From Thiocapsa bogorovii (GTDB lineage: Bacteria; Pseudomonadota; Gammaproteobacteria; Chromatiales; Chromatiaceae), in assembly GCF_021228795.1 (NCBI RefSeq), contig NZ_CP089309.1, positions 806,001 to 870,000 of the forward strand: DNA of 64,000 nucleotides, written 5' to 3'. The notes under the pieces were generated by a model. It saw only the letters and a program-made list of their open reading frames with translations. It was not told where the DNA came from and ran no database searches. Of this stretch, positions 8,246 through 17,028 are shown in pieces (the first letter of the stretch is position 1; each line of letters starts with the position of its first letter). A program made the position numbers and the translations under genes.

Positions 8246-8391
8246 GTCACAATCCAGAAGAAAGCTGAGCACCACACTCTACGTCGTAATGGTTGTGGTC
8301 GTCGTTGTCGAGAACGACAACAACCAAAACGAAAGATATTCTCTCGGCGAGTCGTTTTCCTTATTGATGAACCATTTCCTGGTGAGATCCC

Positions 8392-8955
8392 ATGCCCGAG
8401 ATGCCGACAGACGACCCCCGGATCGCACGTGCCCGCGCGGCATGGCGATTTCGCGGGCAGACACGACCCGACTTCGCCATTGAGCCCGGCCCTGATCAAG
8501 AGTCCGTCTGGGACTACCCTCGTCCGCCCGCGATCCGCCCCGAGCCACGACCCGTCCGAGTCCTCGCCGGCACGGTGACCCTGGCCGATTCCAACCGTGC
8601 GGTTCGGGTCTGCGAGACCGGCAGCCCGCCGACGCTCTATGTCCCGCCGCAGGATGTCGCGATGGCGCTCCTGACGGTCTCGCCGACGCGCAGCTTCTGC
8701 GAATGGAAAGGCCAGGCACGCTATTTCCGGGTCAAGAATGCCGCCGGCCCCGCGATCGACGTCGCCTGGTGCTATCCGGAGCCTCTCGCGGGCTTCGAGC
8801 CCCATGCGGGGTGGATCTGCTTCTATCCCGGACGGGTCGCGTGTTTCCTCGACGGGGAACGCGTGATTGCGCAGCCCGGCGGCTATTACGGCGGATGGAT
8901 CACCGCCGACGTCGTCGGTCCATTCAAGGGCGAGTCCGGGACCTCGCACTGGTAA
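8392..8955 (+). CDS. DUF427 domain protein
   Basis: The 187-residue product is a DUF427 protein, a small beta-rich fold. Recognisable elements are VWDYPRPPAIRPEPRPVRV, a central SRxxxY/VPPQDV block, the SFCEWKGQARYF stretch and the C-terminal PGGYYGGWITADVVGPFKG. Function is unassigned. It is eight bases upstream of the YbaK-type gene on the same strand, so the two probably form an operon. Confidence 0.88.
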   Translation: MPEMPTDDPRIARARAAWRFRGQTRPDFAIEPGPDQESVWDYPRPPAIRPEPRPVRVLAGTVTLADSNRAVRVCETGSPPTLYVPPQDVAMALLTVSPTRSFCEWKGQARYFRVKNAAGPAIDVAWCYPEPLAGFEPHAGWICFYPGRVACFLDGERVIAQPGGYYGGWITADVVGPFKGESGTSHW

Positions 8956-8963
8956 CGGAACCG

Positions 8964-9440
8964 ATGCCGAAAGCACCCGTCACGCAAGCCGTCCGCGCAC
9001 TGCGCGCCGCCAAGGTGGACTTCGAAGACCACCCCTACACCTACGTCGACGGAGGCGGAACGGCGCAGTTTGCGCGCGAGCATGGCGTCGACGAGCACCT
9101 GGTCGTGAAGACCTTGATCATGGAGGACGATCGGGGCAACCCGATGATCGTGCTGATGCACGGGGATCGGCAAGTGTCCACCCAAGCCCTTGCACGCGCC
9201 ATCGGCGTAAAACGCGTCCAACCCTGCGCGCCGGAGATCGCGGACAAGCATTCGGGTTATCAGGTCGGCGGCACCTCGCCCTTCGGCACGCGGCGCGCCA
9301 TGCCGGTTTACTGCGATAGCGGAATCGCCGCACTGCCGCGGATCTACATCAACGGAGGCAAGCGCGGCTACATCATCTCGCTTGCGACCGCCGATGCACT
9401 CGCGCTCCTCAAACCCACACTGGTCGAGATGGCGACCTGA
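8964..9440 (+). CDS. ybaK: YbaK/EbsC-family Cys-tRNA(Pro) deacylase
   Basis: YbaK hydrolyses Cys-tRNA(Pro) formed by prolyl-tRNA synthetase error. The 158-residue length matches the family. Key features are VVKTLIMED near 48-56 with the conserved lysine, the GDRQVS stretch, and the GGTSPFGTRRAMPVY loop typical of the YbaK subgroup. The ATG at 8964 starts eight bases after the DUF427 stop. It converges with the RpfE-type gene. Confidence 0.9.
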   Translation: MPKAPVTQAVRALRAAKVDFEDHPYTYVDGGGTAQFAREHGVDEHLVVKTLIMEDDRGNPMIVLMHGDRQVSTQALARAIGVKRVQPCAPEIADKHSGYQVGGTSPFGTRRAMPVYCDSGIAALPRIYINGGKRGYIISLATADALALLKPTLVEMAT

Positions 9441-9562
9441 ACGAAGTCGACCGTCGAGCTGGACCGTCGGCCGTTCCGCGAACTCTGGCCGAGGCCTCCG
9501 GAACAGTCCGAAGGCGGACCGATCGGCCCGTCTGGGGCCTGCGCCGGTTCGAGCCCCGCCAC

Positions 9563-10576
9563 TCAAGAGTGCCGAACCAGCCCCTCGGCCAACCCACCGC
9601 GACGCCAGAAGCGCCGGGCCGAGGATCGCGTCAGCCGATAGACGATCCCCTCGCAGGGGTCGAGCCGGACCTCGTCGAGGCCCCGGCGTTTGATCCGCGC
9701 TTCGAGCACGGCGATCGTTCCCTCCAGCGCCTCCAATGCGGTCGACCAGCCCGCGAGATCCCGCTCCAGCAGCGCCGCACCGAGCCGGTCCCAGAGCACG
9801 AGTTGGCGCCGCCCCGGGAGCGACTCCTGCGGCGACCATCCCTCAAGCGAGCGGTGCGCAACCCCACACCATCGTGCCAGACCCGCGGTCAGCGGATCAT
9901 CCCCGATCACCGCGTCCGGAGGCTCGCCCGAGCGCTCCGGCAGCACGCCGCCGCCCCAGGTCCAGATGCCGCTGATCGCCGGACGCCGGACCTGCTCGCG
10001 GAGACGATTGACCTCACTGCCGTAAAAGAGCATCTGAACCTCGTTCATCAGGCCACGCCAGCGCCGGGCATCCGCACCGCTCGGGAGATCGATCGGGACA
10101 GGCCCGCCGACGACGCGCTCGAGGGTCTCGGTGCGCAGGTCCAGGATCCGATCCGATTTTAGATACCACCGATTCGGGTGTGGCGCGGTGAGGCGCAGCC
10201 CATCTGCGGCGAAATGGCTGTTGAAGAGTGCAACCAGGGCATCCGCCTCTGCACGGTCGGGCGCGACACCCTCGCCGGCAAAGAGCAATAGGCGGTCGCG
10301 ATCCGGGCGCAGATGCACCGGATCGGCATGCATCCAATAGCCGTCGCACCGCGCATCCGATGCCTCGCCGAGGAGGCTGAGCGAGGCCGTCGGGGCGTCC
10401 TCGTCCGGGTCGATCGAAACGCCGACGTCCCTCAAAAGTGCGATCCCAGCGCTGTGCCCGCCGGCCGGGATAAGATCCGCGCGCGCGAGCAGCCGATCGA
10501 TGGCCGAAACCTTCGGGAGTGTCTCCGGGGCCGCCGGGATCGGGCCGAGGAGGCCAGGGCAGATGAGAGTCAGCAT
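9563..10576 (-). CDS. RpfE-type / phosphoglycerate-mutase-like conserved protein (COG4255)
   Basis: The 337-residue product resembles proteins annotated as RpfE-type regulatory protein or cofactor-independent phosphoglycerate mutase in beta- and gammaproteobacteria. The recognisable core is the PHPNRWYLK block, then a MNEVQMLFY stretch and ISGIWTWGGG (about residues 193-205). No catalytic serine/metal set of true iPGM is evident to me, so enzymatic activity is doubtful. It lies 39 bases downstream of the APC permease gene on the same strand. Confidence 0.75.
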   Translation of the reverse strand: MLTLICPGLLGPIPAAPETLPKVSAIDRLLARADLIPAGGHSAGIALLRDVGVSIDPDEDAPTASLSLLGEASDARCDGYWMHADPVHLRPDRDRLLLFAGEGVAPDRAEADALVALFNSHFAADGLRLTAPHPNRWYLKSDRILDLRTETLERVVGGPVPIDLPSGADARRWRGLMNEVQMLFYGSEVNRLREQVRRPAISGIWTWGGGVLPERSGEPPDAVIGDDPLTAGLARWCGVAHRSLEGWSPQESLPGRRQLVLWDRLGAALLERDLAGWSTALEALEGTIAVLEARIKRRGLDEVRLDPCEGIVYRLTRSSARRFWRRGGLAEGLVRHS

Positions 10577-10615
10577 GATGATTCCGGAACGGCGGAGACG
10601 GCGACAGCCTGAGCC

Positions 10616-11905
10616 TCAGCGACGCCCCGACAGCCTCACGGACACCCAGCCGAGACCGAGGAGAAGCACGGCCAGCAACACCGGGAGCGGTCGTTCCGCC
10701 GCAAGAAAAAGTAGGCTCGCCAGACTGACCAGGATAAACACCAAGGGCGGCAGCGGATACCAGGGCACCCGAAAGGGTCGCGGCAGGTTCGGCTCGCGCC
10801 GACGCAAACGGACGACACCGGCGACGGTGATGACCGCGAAGAGTGTGAGCGTGAAACCCGCAAAGCTCAAGACGCCCTCGAATGAGCCCGTGAGGATCAT
10901 CGCAAGCGCCAAACCCTGTTGCAGCAACACCGCACGGGTCGGTGCGCCGCGCCGATTGCGCACACCGAGCGGTCGGAAGAACGGCAGATCTTCGCCGATA
11001 CGCTCCAAGACGCGCGGTCCAGCAAGCACCATGGCGCTGACGGTCGAGACCAGCAAGAGGGTCAGCACCAAGCTCATGAGATGCCCGCCGACGGCGCCGA
11101 AGATGGTCTCGGCGGAGAGCGCACCGACCTCGACGCGACCGACCAAGGCGCCGTAGTCGACGGTGCGCAGGAAGGTCAGATTGAGCAGAAGATACAGCAG
11201 CGTGACACTCAGCGTGCCGAGCAGCAGCGCCCGAGGAACCGCACGGTGCGGGTCCTGGACCTCGTCCACCACATAGGCGGCGGCGTTCCACCCGGAGTAG
11301 GCATAGGCGACATAAATCAAGGACACGGCGAATGGCGCACTCCAAACCGCCTCGAGCGTCATTGCGGAGGGCAGCACTGAAAGACTGCCCGAGGTCGCCG
11401 GCAGAGCAAGCCCAACGACACAGAACAGCAGGATGACAGCAATCTTCAGCCAGGTGGCGACGACCTGCACGCGCCGCCCCAGATCCAGGTCGAAGGCGTG
11501 CACGGCCGTGATCAGGACCAAGGCCGTCACCGCGATCGCCGTGGGCGGCGCCGGAAGGACGGTCGCGGCATAGTGACCCATCGCCATCGCTGCCAAGGCC
11601 ACCGGGGCCGCGAAACCGACCGTCACGGACACCCAGCCGGCCAACTGGCCGAGCAGCGGATGAAAGATCCGCGATAAGAAGTGGTACTCCCCGCCCGAGC
11701 GTGGCAAGGCAGCGGCCAACTCCGCGTAGGAGAGTGCACCGCAGAGCGCAATCAGGCCGCCGATCAGCCAGAGCAGCAGCAAGGCTGCGCCGTCGGGGAT
11801 TCCGGCCGCCTGGAGGCCGAGCGTCGTGAACACGCCTGTCCCGATCATGTTGGCGACGACGATCAGGATCGCGGTGCGTCGGTCGATAAAGCGGGGTCTG
11901 CTCAT
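10616..11905 (-). CDS. APC-superfamily amino acid permease
   Basis: The 429-residue membrane protein has about twelve hydrophobic helices and the APC start NMIGTGVFTTLGLQA in helix 1, the unwound substrate site of this superfamily. YVAYAYSGWNAAAYVVDEV in helix 6 and PRALLLGTL after it are also typical. The substrate cannot be read from sequence. The start at 11905 places the first helix 12 residues in; an upstream in-frame start at 11962 is less likely. Confidence 0.88.
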   Translation of the reverse strand: MSRPRFIDRRTAILIVVANMIGTGVFTTLGLQAAGIPDGAALLLLWLIGGLIALCGALSYAELAAALPRSGGEYHFLSRIFHPLLGQLAGWVSVTVGFAAPVALAAMAMGHYAATVLPAPPTAIAVTALVLITAVHAFDLDLGRRVQVVATWLKIAVILLFCVVGLALPATSGSLSVLPSAMTLEAVWSAPFAVSLIYVAYAYSGWNAAAYVVDEVQDPHRAVPRALLLGTLSVTLLYLLLNLTFLRTVDYGALVGRVEVGALSAETIFGAVGGHLMSLVLTLLLVSTVSAMVLAGPRVLERIGEDLPFFRPLGVRNRRGAPTRAVLLQQGLALAMILTGSFEGVLSFAGFTLTLFAVITVAGVVRLRRREPNLPRPFRVPWYPLPPLVFILVSLASLLFLAAERPLPVLLAVLLLGLGWVSVRLSGRR

Positions 11906-11958
11906 GGCTACGGCATCGCAGTCCGTGTCGTCGTTGCCTCGAATCGATCGCAATCGAA

Positions 11959-12420
11959 TCAACGAACAAGACGTGGATCAAGATCGAAGGATTCGAGCGT
12001 TGCCGTCGCGAACACCGCGCCTGACGCCGCATGACCGGGATTCAACACAAAGTTGCGTTGCTGCGGAATCAGGACACTCGGAACCGACAGCGCGAGTGAT
12101 TGGCCGCCGGCCAACCAGGCGCTTCCGATCGCCGCGGTCGAGACAGGTGCGGGATCGTCTCGCCAATCCTCGGGCAGTCCGGCGTCGTCCAGAACCAGCA
12201 CATCCTCATCGGGAAGATCGAGGGTCACCAAACAATACCGATTCAGCACCTCGCTGCGATGCAGATGCACCAGAAGCTCGAGAGCCGCCAGCGCGATGCT
12301 GTCCAAGGTGTACACGGCCGCATTACCCTTGCGATTCCAGCGTCCGCCGTAGACCTTCGCGCCCGAACCGTCCAGGGCGTTGTCGGCGAATCGTTCCTTG
12401 ACGAGCCGAAAGACCCGCAT
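11959..12420 (-). CDS. RES-domain toxin
   Basis: The 153-residue product is a RES-domain protein; characterised members degrade NAD+ in Xre/RES toxin-antitoxin systems. Signatures are GGRWNRKGNAAVYTLDSIALAALE with the GGRWN motif near residues 26-30, and the C-terminal SVLIPQQRNFVLNPGHA. The ATG overlaps the antitoxin stop by one base (TGATG), so the pair is translationally coupled. The frame stays open far upstream, antisense to rluB, but homology begins at MRVFRLV. Confidence 0.9.
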   Translation of the reverse strand: MRVFRLVKERFADNALDGSGAKVYGGRWNRKGNAAVYTLDSIALAALELLVHLHRSEVLNRYCLVTLDLPDEDVLVLDDAGLPEDWRDDPAPVSTAAIGSAWLAGGQSLALSVPSVLIPQQRNFVLNPGHAASGAVFATATLESFDLDPRLVR

Positions 12421-12908
12421 CAGCTGTAGACGCCATGCTCCAGACGCCCGATGAGGTCGTGCACCTGCGTGGCGCCGGCCTCGGTATCCAGATGCTCGAT
12501 CGGCGCCGTCCCGCCCAGCGCCTTCGCCGGCTCGCCGAGCCACCCGGACGCGGCGGAGGCGTCGCCCTCGAAGAGATCCACCGCATCGCCGAACGCAGCC
12601 GCGATGCGGTAGACACGATCGCTCTCTTCCGGAGACAGGCGCCCGTCGGGGCTGCGCCGACGCCGGGTCAGAGTGGACGGTGCAATCTTGGCGATTCGCA
12701 GCAGAGTCTGCTGCGGCCGGTCGAGGATCTCGGCCAGCCGCTCGATGACGGTCACCGGAAAGCCACGGCGGCTCTCGGCGACCAGACCCGCCCGATCGGT
12801 CGGAAGTCCGAGGCGCAGAAAGACCGTCGCCCCACCTCCGGGAGCGATCTCGGCGTCGGCGGCACCGGAAGACACCGGAATCCGGAAAACTCTCGCGTGC
12901 GACTCCAT
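12420..12908 (-). CDS. Xre/MbcA/ParS-type antitoxin (DUF2384)
   Basis: The 162-residue antitoxin partner of the RES gene. It has an Xre-like helix-turn-helix region (about 45-90, LLRIAKIAPSTLTRRR) and a C-terminal DUF2384 toxin-binding domain (WLGEPAKALGGTAPIEHLDTEAGA with the conserved PxxxLxTxxG pattern). An ATG at 12908 is preceded by an in-frame GTG. The antitoxin gene comes first in the operon, as usual for this type, and is likely autoregulated by the TA complex. Confidence 0.88.
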   Translation of the reverse strand: MESHARVFRIPVSSGAADAEIAPGGGATVFLRLGLPTDRAGLVAESRRGFPVTVIERLAEILDRPQQTLLRIAKIAPSTLTRRRRSPDGRLSPEESDRVYRIAAAFGDAVDLFEGDASAASGWLGEPAKALGGTAPIEHLDTEAGATQVHDLIGRLEHGVYS

Positions 12909-12974
12909 CACAGACCCTCGAAATGCGATATGGCATTAAGAGTACACCCAAACGGCAATCACGCAAGCCCGGGC

Positions 12975-13874
12975 TCAGCGATCGCCCCGTGGCCGGCCCC
13001 ACTTGGGACCGCGCGCGAAGGGGGACTCGCCGCTCGGTCGTTTGGACTGCCAAGGTTTTGCCCCGGGGCGGATCTGTCGGCGCTTGGGCACCGGGGGCGT
13101 CAGACCGGCCAGCGCCATCAAGGTCTTCTGCTCGTCCTCGGACAAGGGTCGCCAGTTTCCGGTATAGAGGCGTCGCCCGAGCTCGATATTGCCGTAGCGA
13201 ATGCGGATAAGCCGACTCACCTGGCAGCCGGCGGCCTCCCAGAGACGGCGCACCTCGCGGTTGCGACCCTCGCGCAGGACGACATGAAACCAGCGATTCG
13301 CGCCCGTGCCGCCGCGCTCTGTTACGGCGTCGAACTTGGCGAGCCCGTCTTCCAGGTCGATGCCGGCGGCAAGACGTTCGAGCGTTCCTTCGGGCACCTC
13401 GCCAAGGATACGCACGGCGTACTCGCGCTCGACCTCGCGCGAGGGATGCATGAGCCGGTTTGCCAACTCGCCGTCGGTGGTGAAGAGGATGAGTCCGGAG
13501 GTATTGATGTCGAGCCGCCCGACCGCGATCCATCGGCCCTCTTTGGGTTTGGGCAGGCGACGAAACACGGTCGGGCGCTCCTCGGGATCGCGGCGCGTGA
13601 CCAGCTCGCCTTCGGGCTTGTGGTAAGCGATGACTTGAGAAATCTTATCTCGCCGCCCCTTGAGCTTGACGTCTTGCCCGTCGATACGGATCCGATCCCG
13701 GCTGGTGACCCGATCGCCGAGCTTGGCGAGATCACCGTTGACCCGGATCCGCCCCTCGCTGATCCAACCCTCGATGGTTCGACGCGAGCCCAGTCCAGCG
13801 TCGGCAAGGGCCTTCTGCAGGCGCACGGGCTCATCGGCAGGTGGCGGCGGAGGGGAACGTCGGTCGGTTGTCAT
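12975..13874 (-). CDS. rluB: 23S rRNA pseudouridine(2605) synthase RluB
   Basis: RluB isomerises U2605 of 23S rRNA to pseudouridine. The 299-residue product has an N-terminal S4 RNA-binding domain (LQKALADAGLGSRRTIEGWI, residues 19-38). The RsuA-type catalytic domain has GRLDINTSGLIL, catalytic Asp at 122, and REGRNREVRRLWEAAG. The C-terminal tail is basic. It lies downstream of scpA-scpB, a common gammaproteobacterial order. Confidence 0.94.
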   Translation of the reverse strand: MTTDRRSPPPPPADEPVRLQKALADAGLGSRRTIEGWISEGRIRVNGDLAKLGDRVTSRDRIRIDGQDVKLKGRRDKISQVIAYHKPEGELVTRRDPEERPTVFRRLPKPKEGRWIAVGRLDINTSGLILFTTDGELANRLMHPSREVEREYAVRILGEVPEGTLERLAAGIDLEDGLAKFDAVTERGGTGANRWFHVVLREGRNREVRRLWEAAGCQVSRLIRIRYGNIELGRRLYTGNWRPLSEDEQKTLMALAGLTPPVPKRRQIRPGAKPWQSKRPSGESPFARGPKWGRPRGDR

Positions 13875-13923
13875 ATCGGGCTCTCGGGTTTATCGTCTTG
13901 GGCGGTCAGCGTCCAGGGGCTTG

Positions 13924-13944
13924 CTTCCTGCTTCCTGCTTCCTG
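13924..13944. repeat. Short heptamer tandem repeat (CTTCCTG x3)
   Basis: Three exact CTTCCTG units lie 50 bp upstream of rluB. A second heptamer array (14176-14210) lies in the same intergenic region. Confidence 0.85.
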
Positions 13945-13965
13945 CTATCGGCCTAAAAAGAGTCG

Positions 13966-14099
13966 TTGAACCGCAAAGGCGCAAAGGACGCTAAGGCGTT
14001 CAATGCCTTGCTTCAATGACGCTATTCACGCGAAAGGCGAACATCGTCATTGCAAATTTTTGTTTTCCTTTGCGTCCTTTGCGTCTTTGCGGTTCTCAA
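13966..14099. repeat. 134-bp inverted-repeat element of the CCGCAAAGGCGCAAAGGACGC type
   Basis: The left arm (13966-13996) begins TTGAACCGCAAAGGCGCAAA. The right arm (14067-14099) is its near-complement, ending TTTGCGGTTCTCAA, and they flank about 70 bp. Similar AACCGCAAAGGCGCAAAG sequences recur in many bacterial genomes. A single arm also occurs at 57577-57594. It lies in the scpB-rluB gap. Confidence 0.8.
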
Positions 14100-14175
14100 T
14101 GCCGGATTTAGGATCGGCCATCAGCTATCGATTCGGTTTGCGGCTTGGATTCGGTTCTCAGACGGCAGAGTGAAG

Positions 14176-14210
14176 CTGGCGGCTGGCGGCTGGCGGCTGG
14201 CGGCTGGCGG
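14176..14210. repeat. Heptamer tandem repeat (CTGGCGG x5)
   Basis: Five exact CTGGCGG units sit just downstream of the scpB stop. A seven-base unit in an intergenic region is prone to copy-number change by slippage. Copy number may vary among strains. Confidence 0.9.
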
Positions 14211-14221
14211 CGATCCTACGA

Positions 14222-14821
14222 TCATACACCAGCGTCGTCTCGGGGCTTTTTATCCGCGGCATCGTGGGTGGGAGCCTCCAGCGCCAATGCCTCGTCGATC
14301 AGGAAATCCGGGGCGCGGATCTCGGCGAGGGTCGGCAGCTCGTTGAGGGACCGAAGACCGAAATAATCCAGGAACTTGCGCGTAGTCGCGAAGAGCGCAG
14401 GTCGGCCGGGAACATCACGATGGCCGACCACACGGATCCACTCCCGCTCGGTCAGGGTCTTGACGATCTGCGTGCTGACGGCGACCCCGCGGATGTCCTC
14501 GATCTCGCCGCGTGTGATCGGCTGCCGATAGGCGATCAGCGAGAGCGTCTCGAGCAGGGCGCGCGAGTAGCGCGGGGGTCGCTCGTCCCACAGGCGGGCC
14601 ACCCAAGGGGCGATGCTCGCGCGCACCTGAACACGCCAGCCGCCGGCAACCTCGACGATCTCGAGACCGCGCTCGGCATAGTCCTGCTGCAGTGCGCCGA
14701 TCGCCGCGAGCACATCGGCACGCGACGGACGTTCCTCGTCCAGAAAGAGCGCCAAGAGCTGGTCCGCGGTCAGCGGCCCGCCCGCGGCGACCAGAGCGGC
14801 TTCGACGATCTGCTTAAGCAC
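14222..14821 (-). CDS. scpB: Segregation and condensation protein ScpB
   Basis: ScpB is the winged-helix (kite) subunit of the SMC-ScpA-ScpB complex for chromosome segregation. The 199-residue product carries the ScpB signatures LKQIVEAALVAAGGPLTADQL at the N-terminus and a LIAYRQPITRGEIEDIRG block in the second winged helix. A GTG at 14821 is chosen: it starts exactly at the conserved VLKQIVEA and overlaps the scpA stop by eight bases. A longer frame upstream would lie inside scpA. Confidence 0.92.
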   Translation of the reverse strand: MLKQIVEAALVAAGGPLTADQLLALFLDEERPSRADVLAAIGALQQDYAERGLEIVEVAGGWRVQVRASIAPWVARLWDERPPRYSRALLETLSLIAYRQPITRGEIEDIRGVAVSTQIVKTLTEREWIRVVGHRDVPGRPALFATTRKFLDYFGLRSLNELPTLAEIRAPDFLIDEALALEAPTHDAADKKPRDDAGV

Positions 14822-15686
14822 CTGCCGCCTCGTCGAGGACTTCGCCCGCCGCCGTCTCGCGCAGACGCACATGAATGGGGGCGAACGGCTCGGCCTGGAC
14901 CAGCTCCAATGTCGCCGCCTTGATCAGCTCCAAGAGCGCGAGAAAGCTCACCACAACGCCTTGGCGTCCCTCGGTGATATCGAAGAGGTCCGTGAAGGCG
15001 AGGAAACCGCCGTCGCTCAGACGCTCGAGCACCCACGACATGCGCTCGCGCAGCGACAAGGACTCACGCTCGACGCGATGGCGCGTGAAGAGATCGGCGC
15101 GGGCCATCACCTCGCGCATGGCGAGAAGCAGCTCGCGAAAATCGACATCGGGTGGGACGCGCTGAACATGACCGGGCGGCACCTCGGCCCGGACGGCAAA
15201 GACGTCCCGCTCCAACCTTGGAAGTGCGTCCAGATCCTGCGCAGCCTGCTTGAACCGCTCGTACTCCTGGAGCCGACGCACCAGCTCGGCGCGCGGATCC
15301 TCGCCCTCCTCCTCCGCGGCCTGCACACGCGGCAGGAGCATCCGGGATTTGATCTCGGCCAACATTGCAGCCATAACCAAATACTCCGCTGCCAGTTCCA
15401 GGCGCAGCTCGGTCATGAGATCGACGTATTCGATGTACTGCGCGGTGATGGCCGCGATCGGGATATCCAAGATGTCGAGATTCTGTCGCTTGATCAGATA
15501 GAGCAGTAGATCCAGCGGTCCTTCGAAGGCATCCAAAAAGACCTCGAGCGCGTCCGGCGGAATATAGAGATCCACAGGCAAGGTCAGGAAAGGCAAGCCC
15601 CGCACCATGGCGAAGGGCGCCACCTCGAGCGGCATCTCCTGCTGTTGCCCCGGCGGCGGCTGCCGGTCTGTGCCTTCATCCGCCAT
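14814..15686 (-). CDS. scpA: Segregation and condensation protein ScpA
   Basis: ScpA is the kleisin subunit bridging SMC heads. The 290-residue product has the family core AFEGPLDLLLYLIKRQNLDILDIPI (read in two parts) and the AEYLVMAAMLAEIKSRMLLP helix. The C-terminal winged helix ends QAEPFAPIHVR. The ATG at 15686 is used; a further upstream ATG (15761) would run through repeat copy 6. It overlaps scpB by eight bases and is downstream of trpS. Confidence 0.92.
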   Translation of the reverse strand: MADEGTDRQPPPGQQQEMPLEVAPFAMVRGLPFLTLPVDLYIPPDALEVFLDAFEGPLDLLLYLIKRQNLDILDIPIAAITAQYIEYVDLMTELRLELAAEYLVMAAMLAEIKSRMLLPRVQAAEEEGEDPRAELVRRLQEYERFKQAAQDLDALPRLERDVFAVRAEVPPGHVQRVPPDVDFRELLLAMREVMARADLFTRHRVERESLSLRERMSWVLERLSDGGFLAFTDLFDITEGRQGVVVSFLALLELIKAATLELVQAEPFAPIHVRLRETAAGEVLDEAAGA

Positions 15687-15712
15687 ACTTGAGTCCCTAA
15701 ATTTGGGTGTTC

Positions 15713-15795
15713 TAAACCGCGCCCTGCCGTCGCCGACCGACGGCTGCGACGCCGAGAGCACCTCTGGCCAACGCCCGGACGCCGAGCGCGGTTTA
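15713..15795. repeat. 83-bp inverted-repeat element, copy 6
   Basis: TAAACCGCGCC at 15713-15723 pairs with AGCGCGGTTTA at 15785-15795. The last three bases are the trpS stop. This copy sits between two co-directional genes (trpS and scpA) of one run, so it cannot be a simple strong terminator if the run is one transcript. Confidence 0.85.
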
Positions 15796-17010
15796 GCTCA
15801 TCACCAGGGACATCGCGTGCCGAACCTCTTCAAGCGTCTCGTGTGCAACATCGCGTGCACGCTCGCAGCCCTCGTTGATGACGTTGCGCAGGAGCTCCGG
15901 CTGGGCCGAGTACTCCCTGGCGCGTTGCTGCATCGGCATCAGCTCGGCGAGCACACCGTCGATCACCGGCTGCTTGCAGTCCAAACAGCCGATGCCGGCC
16001 GAGCGGCAGCCCTGCTGCACCCAGTCGCGAACCTGATCGTTCGAATACACCAGGTGGAACTGCCAAACCGGGCACTTTTCCGGATCGCCCGGATCGGTCC
16101 GGCGCACCCGCGCGGGGTCGGTCGGCATGGTCCGCAGCGCCTTCTCGACATCGGCAGGCTCGTCGCGCAAGGCGATGGTGTTACCGTAAGACTTGGACAT
16201 CTTTTGCCCGTCCAGCCCCGGCATCTTCGAGGCCTTGGTCAGCAGCGGCATGGGTTCGGGCAGGATGACCCGTCCGCCGCCCTCGAGATACCCGAGCAGT
16301 CGCTCGCGATCGGCCAGGGTGATATTGCCCTGCCCCTCCAGAAGCGCATGGGCCACGCTCAATGCCTCCTGATCGCCTTGCTCCCGATAGCTGCGCCTCA
16401 GCCGATCGAAGAGTTTGGCGTTCTTCTTGCCCATCTTGCGCTTGGCCTCCTCCGCTTTCTCCTCGAAGCCGGGCTCGCGACCGTAAATGTGATTGAAGCG
16501 CCGCGCGACCTCGCGCGTCAGCTCCACGTGGGCGACCTGATCCTCTCCGACCGGGACCTGCCCGGCCTTATACATCAGGATGTCCGCGCTTTGGAGCAGC
16601 GGGTAACCGAGGAAGCCGTAGGTCGCAAGATCGCGCTCCTTGAGCTTCTCCTGCTGGTCCTTGTAGCTCGGCACCCGCTCCAGCCAGCCCAGAGGCGTAA
16701 TCATGGAGAGCAGAAGATGCAGCTCGGCATGCTCCGGAACCCGCGATTGGATGAAGAGTGTCGCCGAGCCCGGATTGATCCCGGCGGCCAACCAGTCGAT
16801 CACCATCTCGCGAGTGCTCGTCGGGATGATCGAAGGATCCTCGTAGTGCGTCGTCAAGGCATGCCAATCGGCGACGAAGAAGAAACACTCGTATTCGTGC
16901 TGAAGCTCCAGCCAGTTCTTCAGGACACCGTGATAGTGTCCGAGATGGAGACGGCCCGTAGGACGCATCCCGGAGAGGACGCGCGAGTGGTGTGCGGAGA
17001 CGGAAGTCAA
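15793..17010 (-). CDS. trpS: Tryptophan-tRNA ligase TrpS, long form
   Basis: TrpS charges tRNA(Trp). The class I signatures are HLGH at residues 22-25 and KMSKS at 270-274. At 405 residues it is about 70 longer than E. coli TrpS. The extra length is a charged insert at about 178-255, between FNHIYG and LLTKASKMPG, in front of the KMSKS loop. Comparable long forms exist in other proteobacteria. It is preceded by the site-2 protease gene 18 bases away, and its stop is the end of repeat copy 6. Confidence 0.94.
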   Translation of the reverse strand: MTSVSAHHSRVLSGMRPTGRLHLGHYHGVLKNWLELQHEYECFFFVADWHALTTHYEDPSIIPTSTREMVIDWLAAGINPGSATLFIQSRVPEHAELHLLLSMITPLGWLERVPSYKDQQEKLKERDLATYGFLGYPLLQSADILMYKAGQVPVGEDQVAHVELTREVARRFNHIYGREPGFEEKAEEAKRKMGKKNAKLFDRLRRSYREQGDQEALSVAHALLEGQGNITLADRERLLGYLEGGGRVILPEPMPLLTKASKMPGLDGQKMSKSYGNTIALRDEPADVEKALRTMPTDPARVRRTDPGDPEKCPVWQFHLVYSNDQVRDWVQQGCRSAGIGCLDCKQPVIDGVLAELMPMQQRAREYSAQPELLRNVINEGCERARDVAHETLEEVRHAMSLVMS

Positions 17011-17028
17011 GGTTTGGCAGCCTCGTAA

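Noticed and set aside
8299-8335. Terminator from the GTTGTCG-AGAA-CGACAAC hairpin upstream of DUF427
   Set aside because: A hairpin exists but no T-run follows on either strand.
11959-13533. Single 524-residue leftward ORF covering RES and antisense rluB
   Set aside because: Only the C-terminal 153 residues match a family (RES). The rest is Arg/Pro-rich antisense reading of the antitoxin and rluB in GC-rich DNA.
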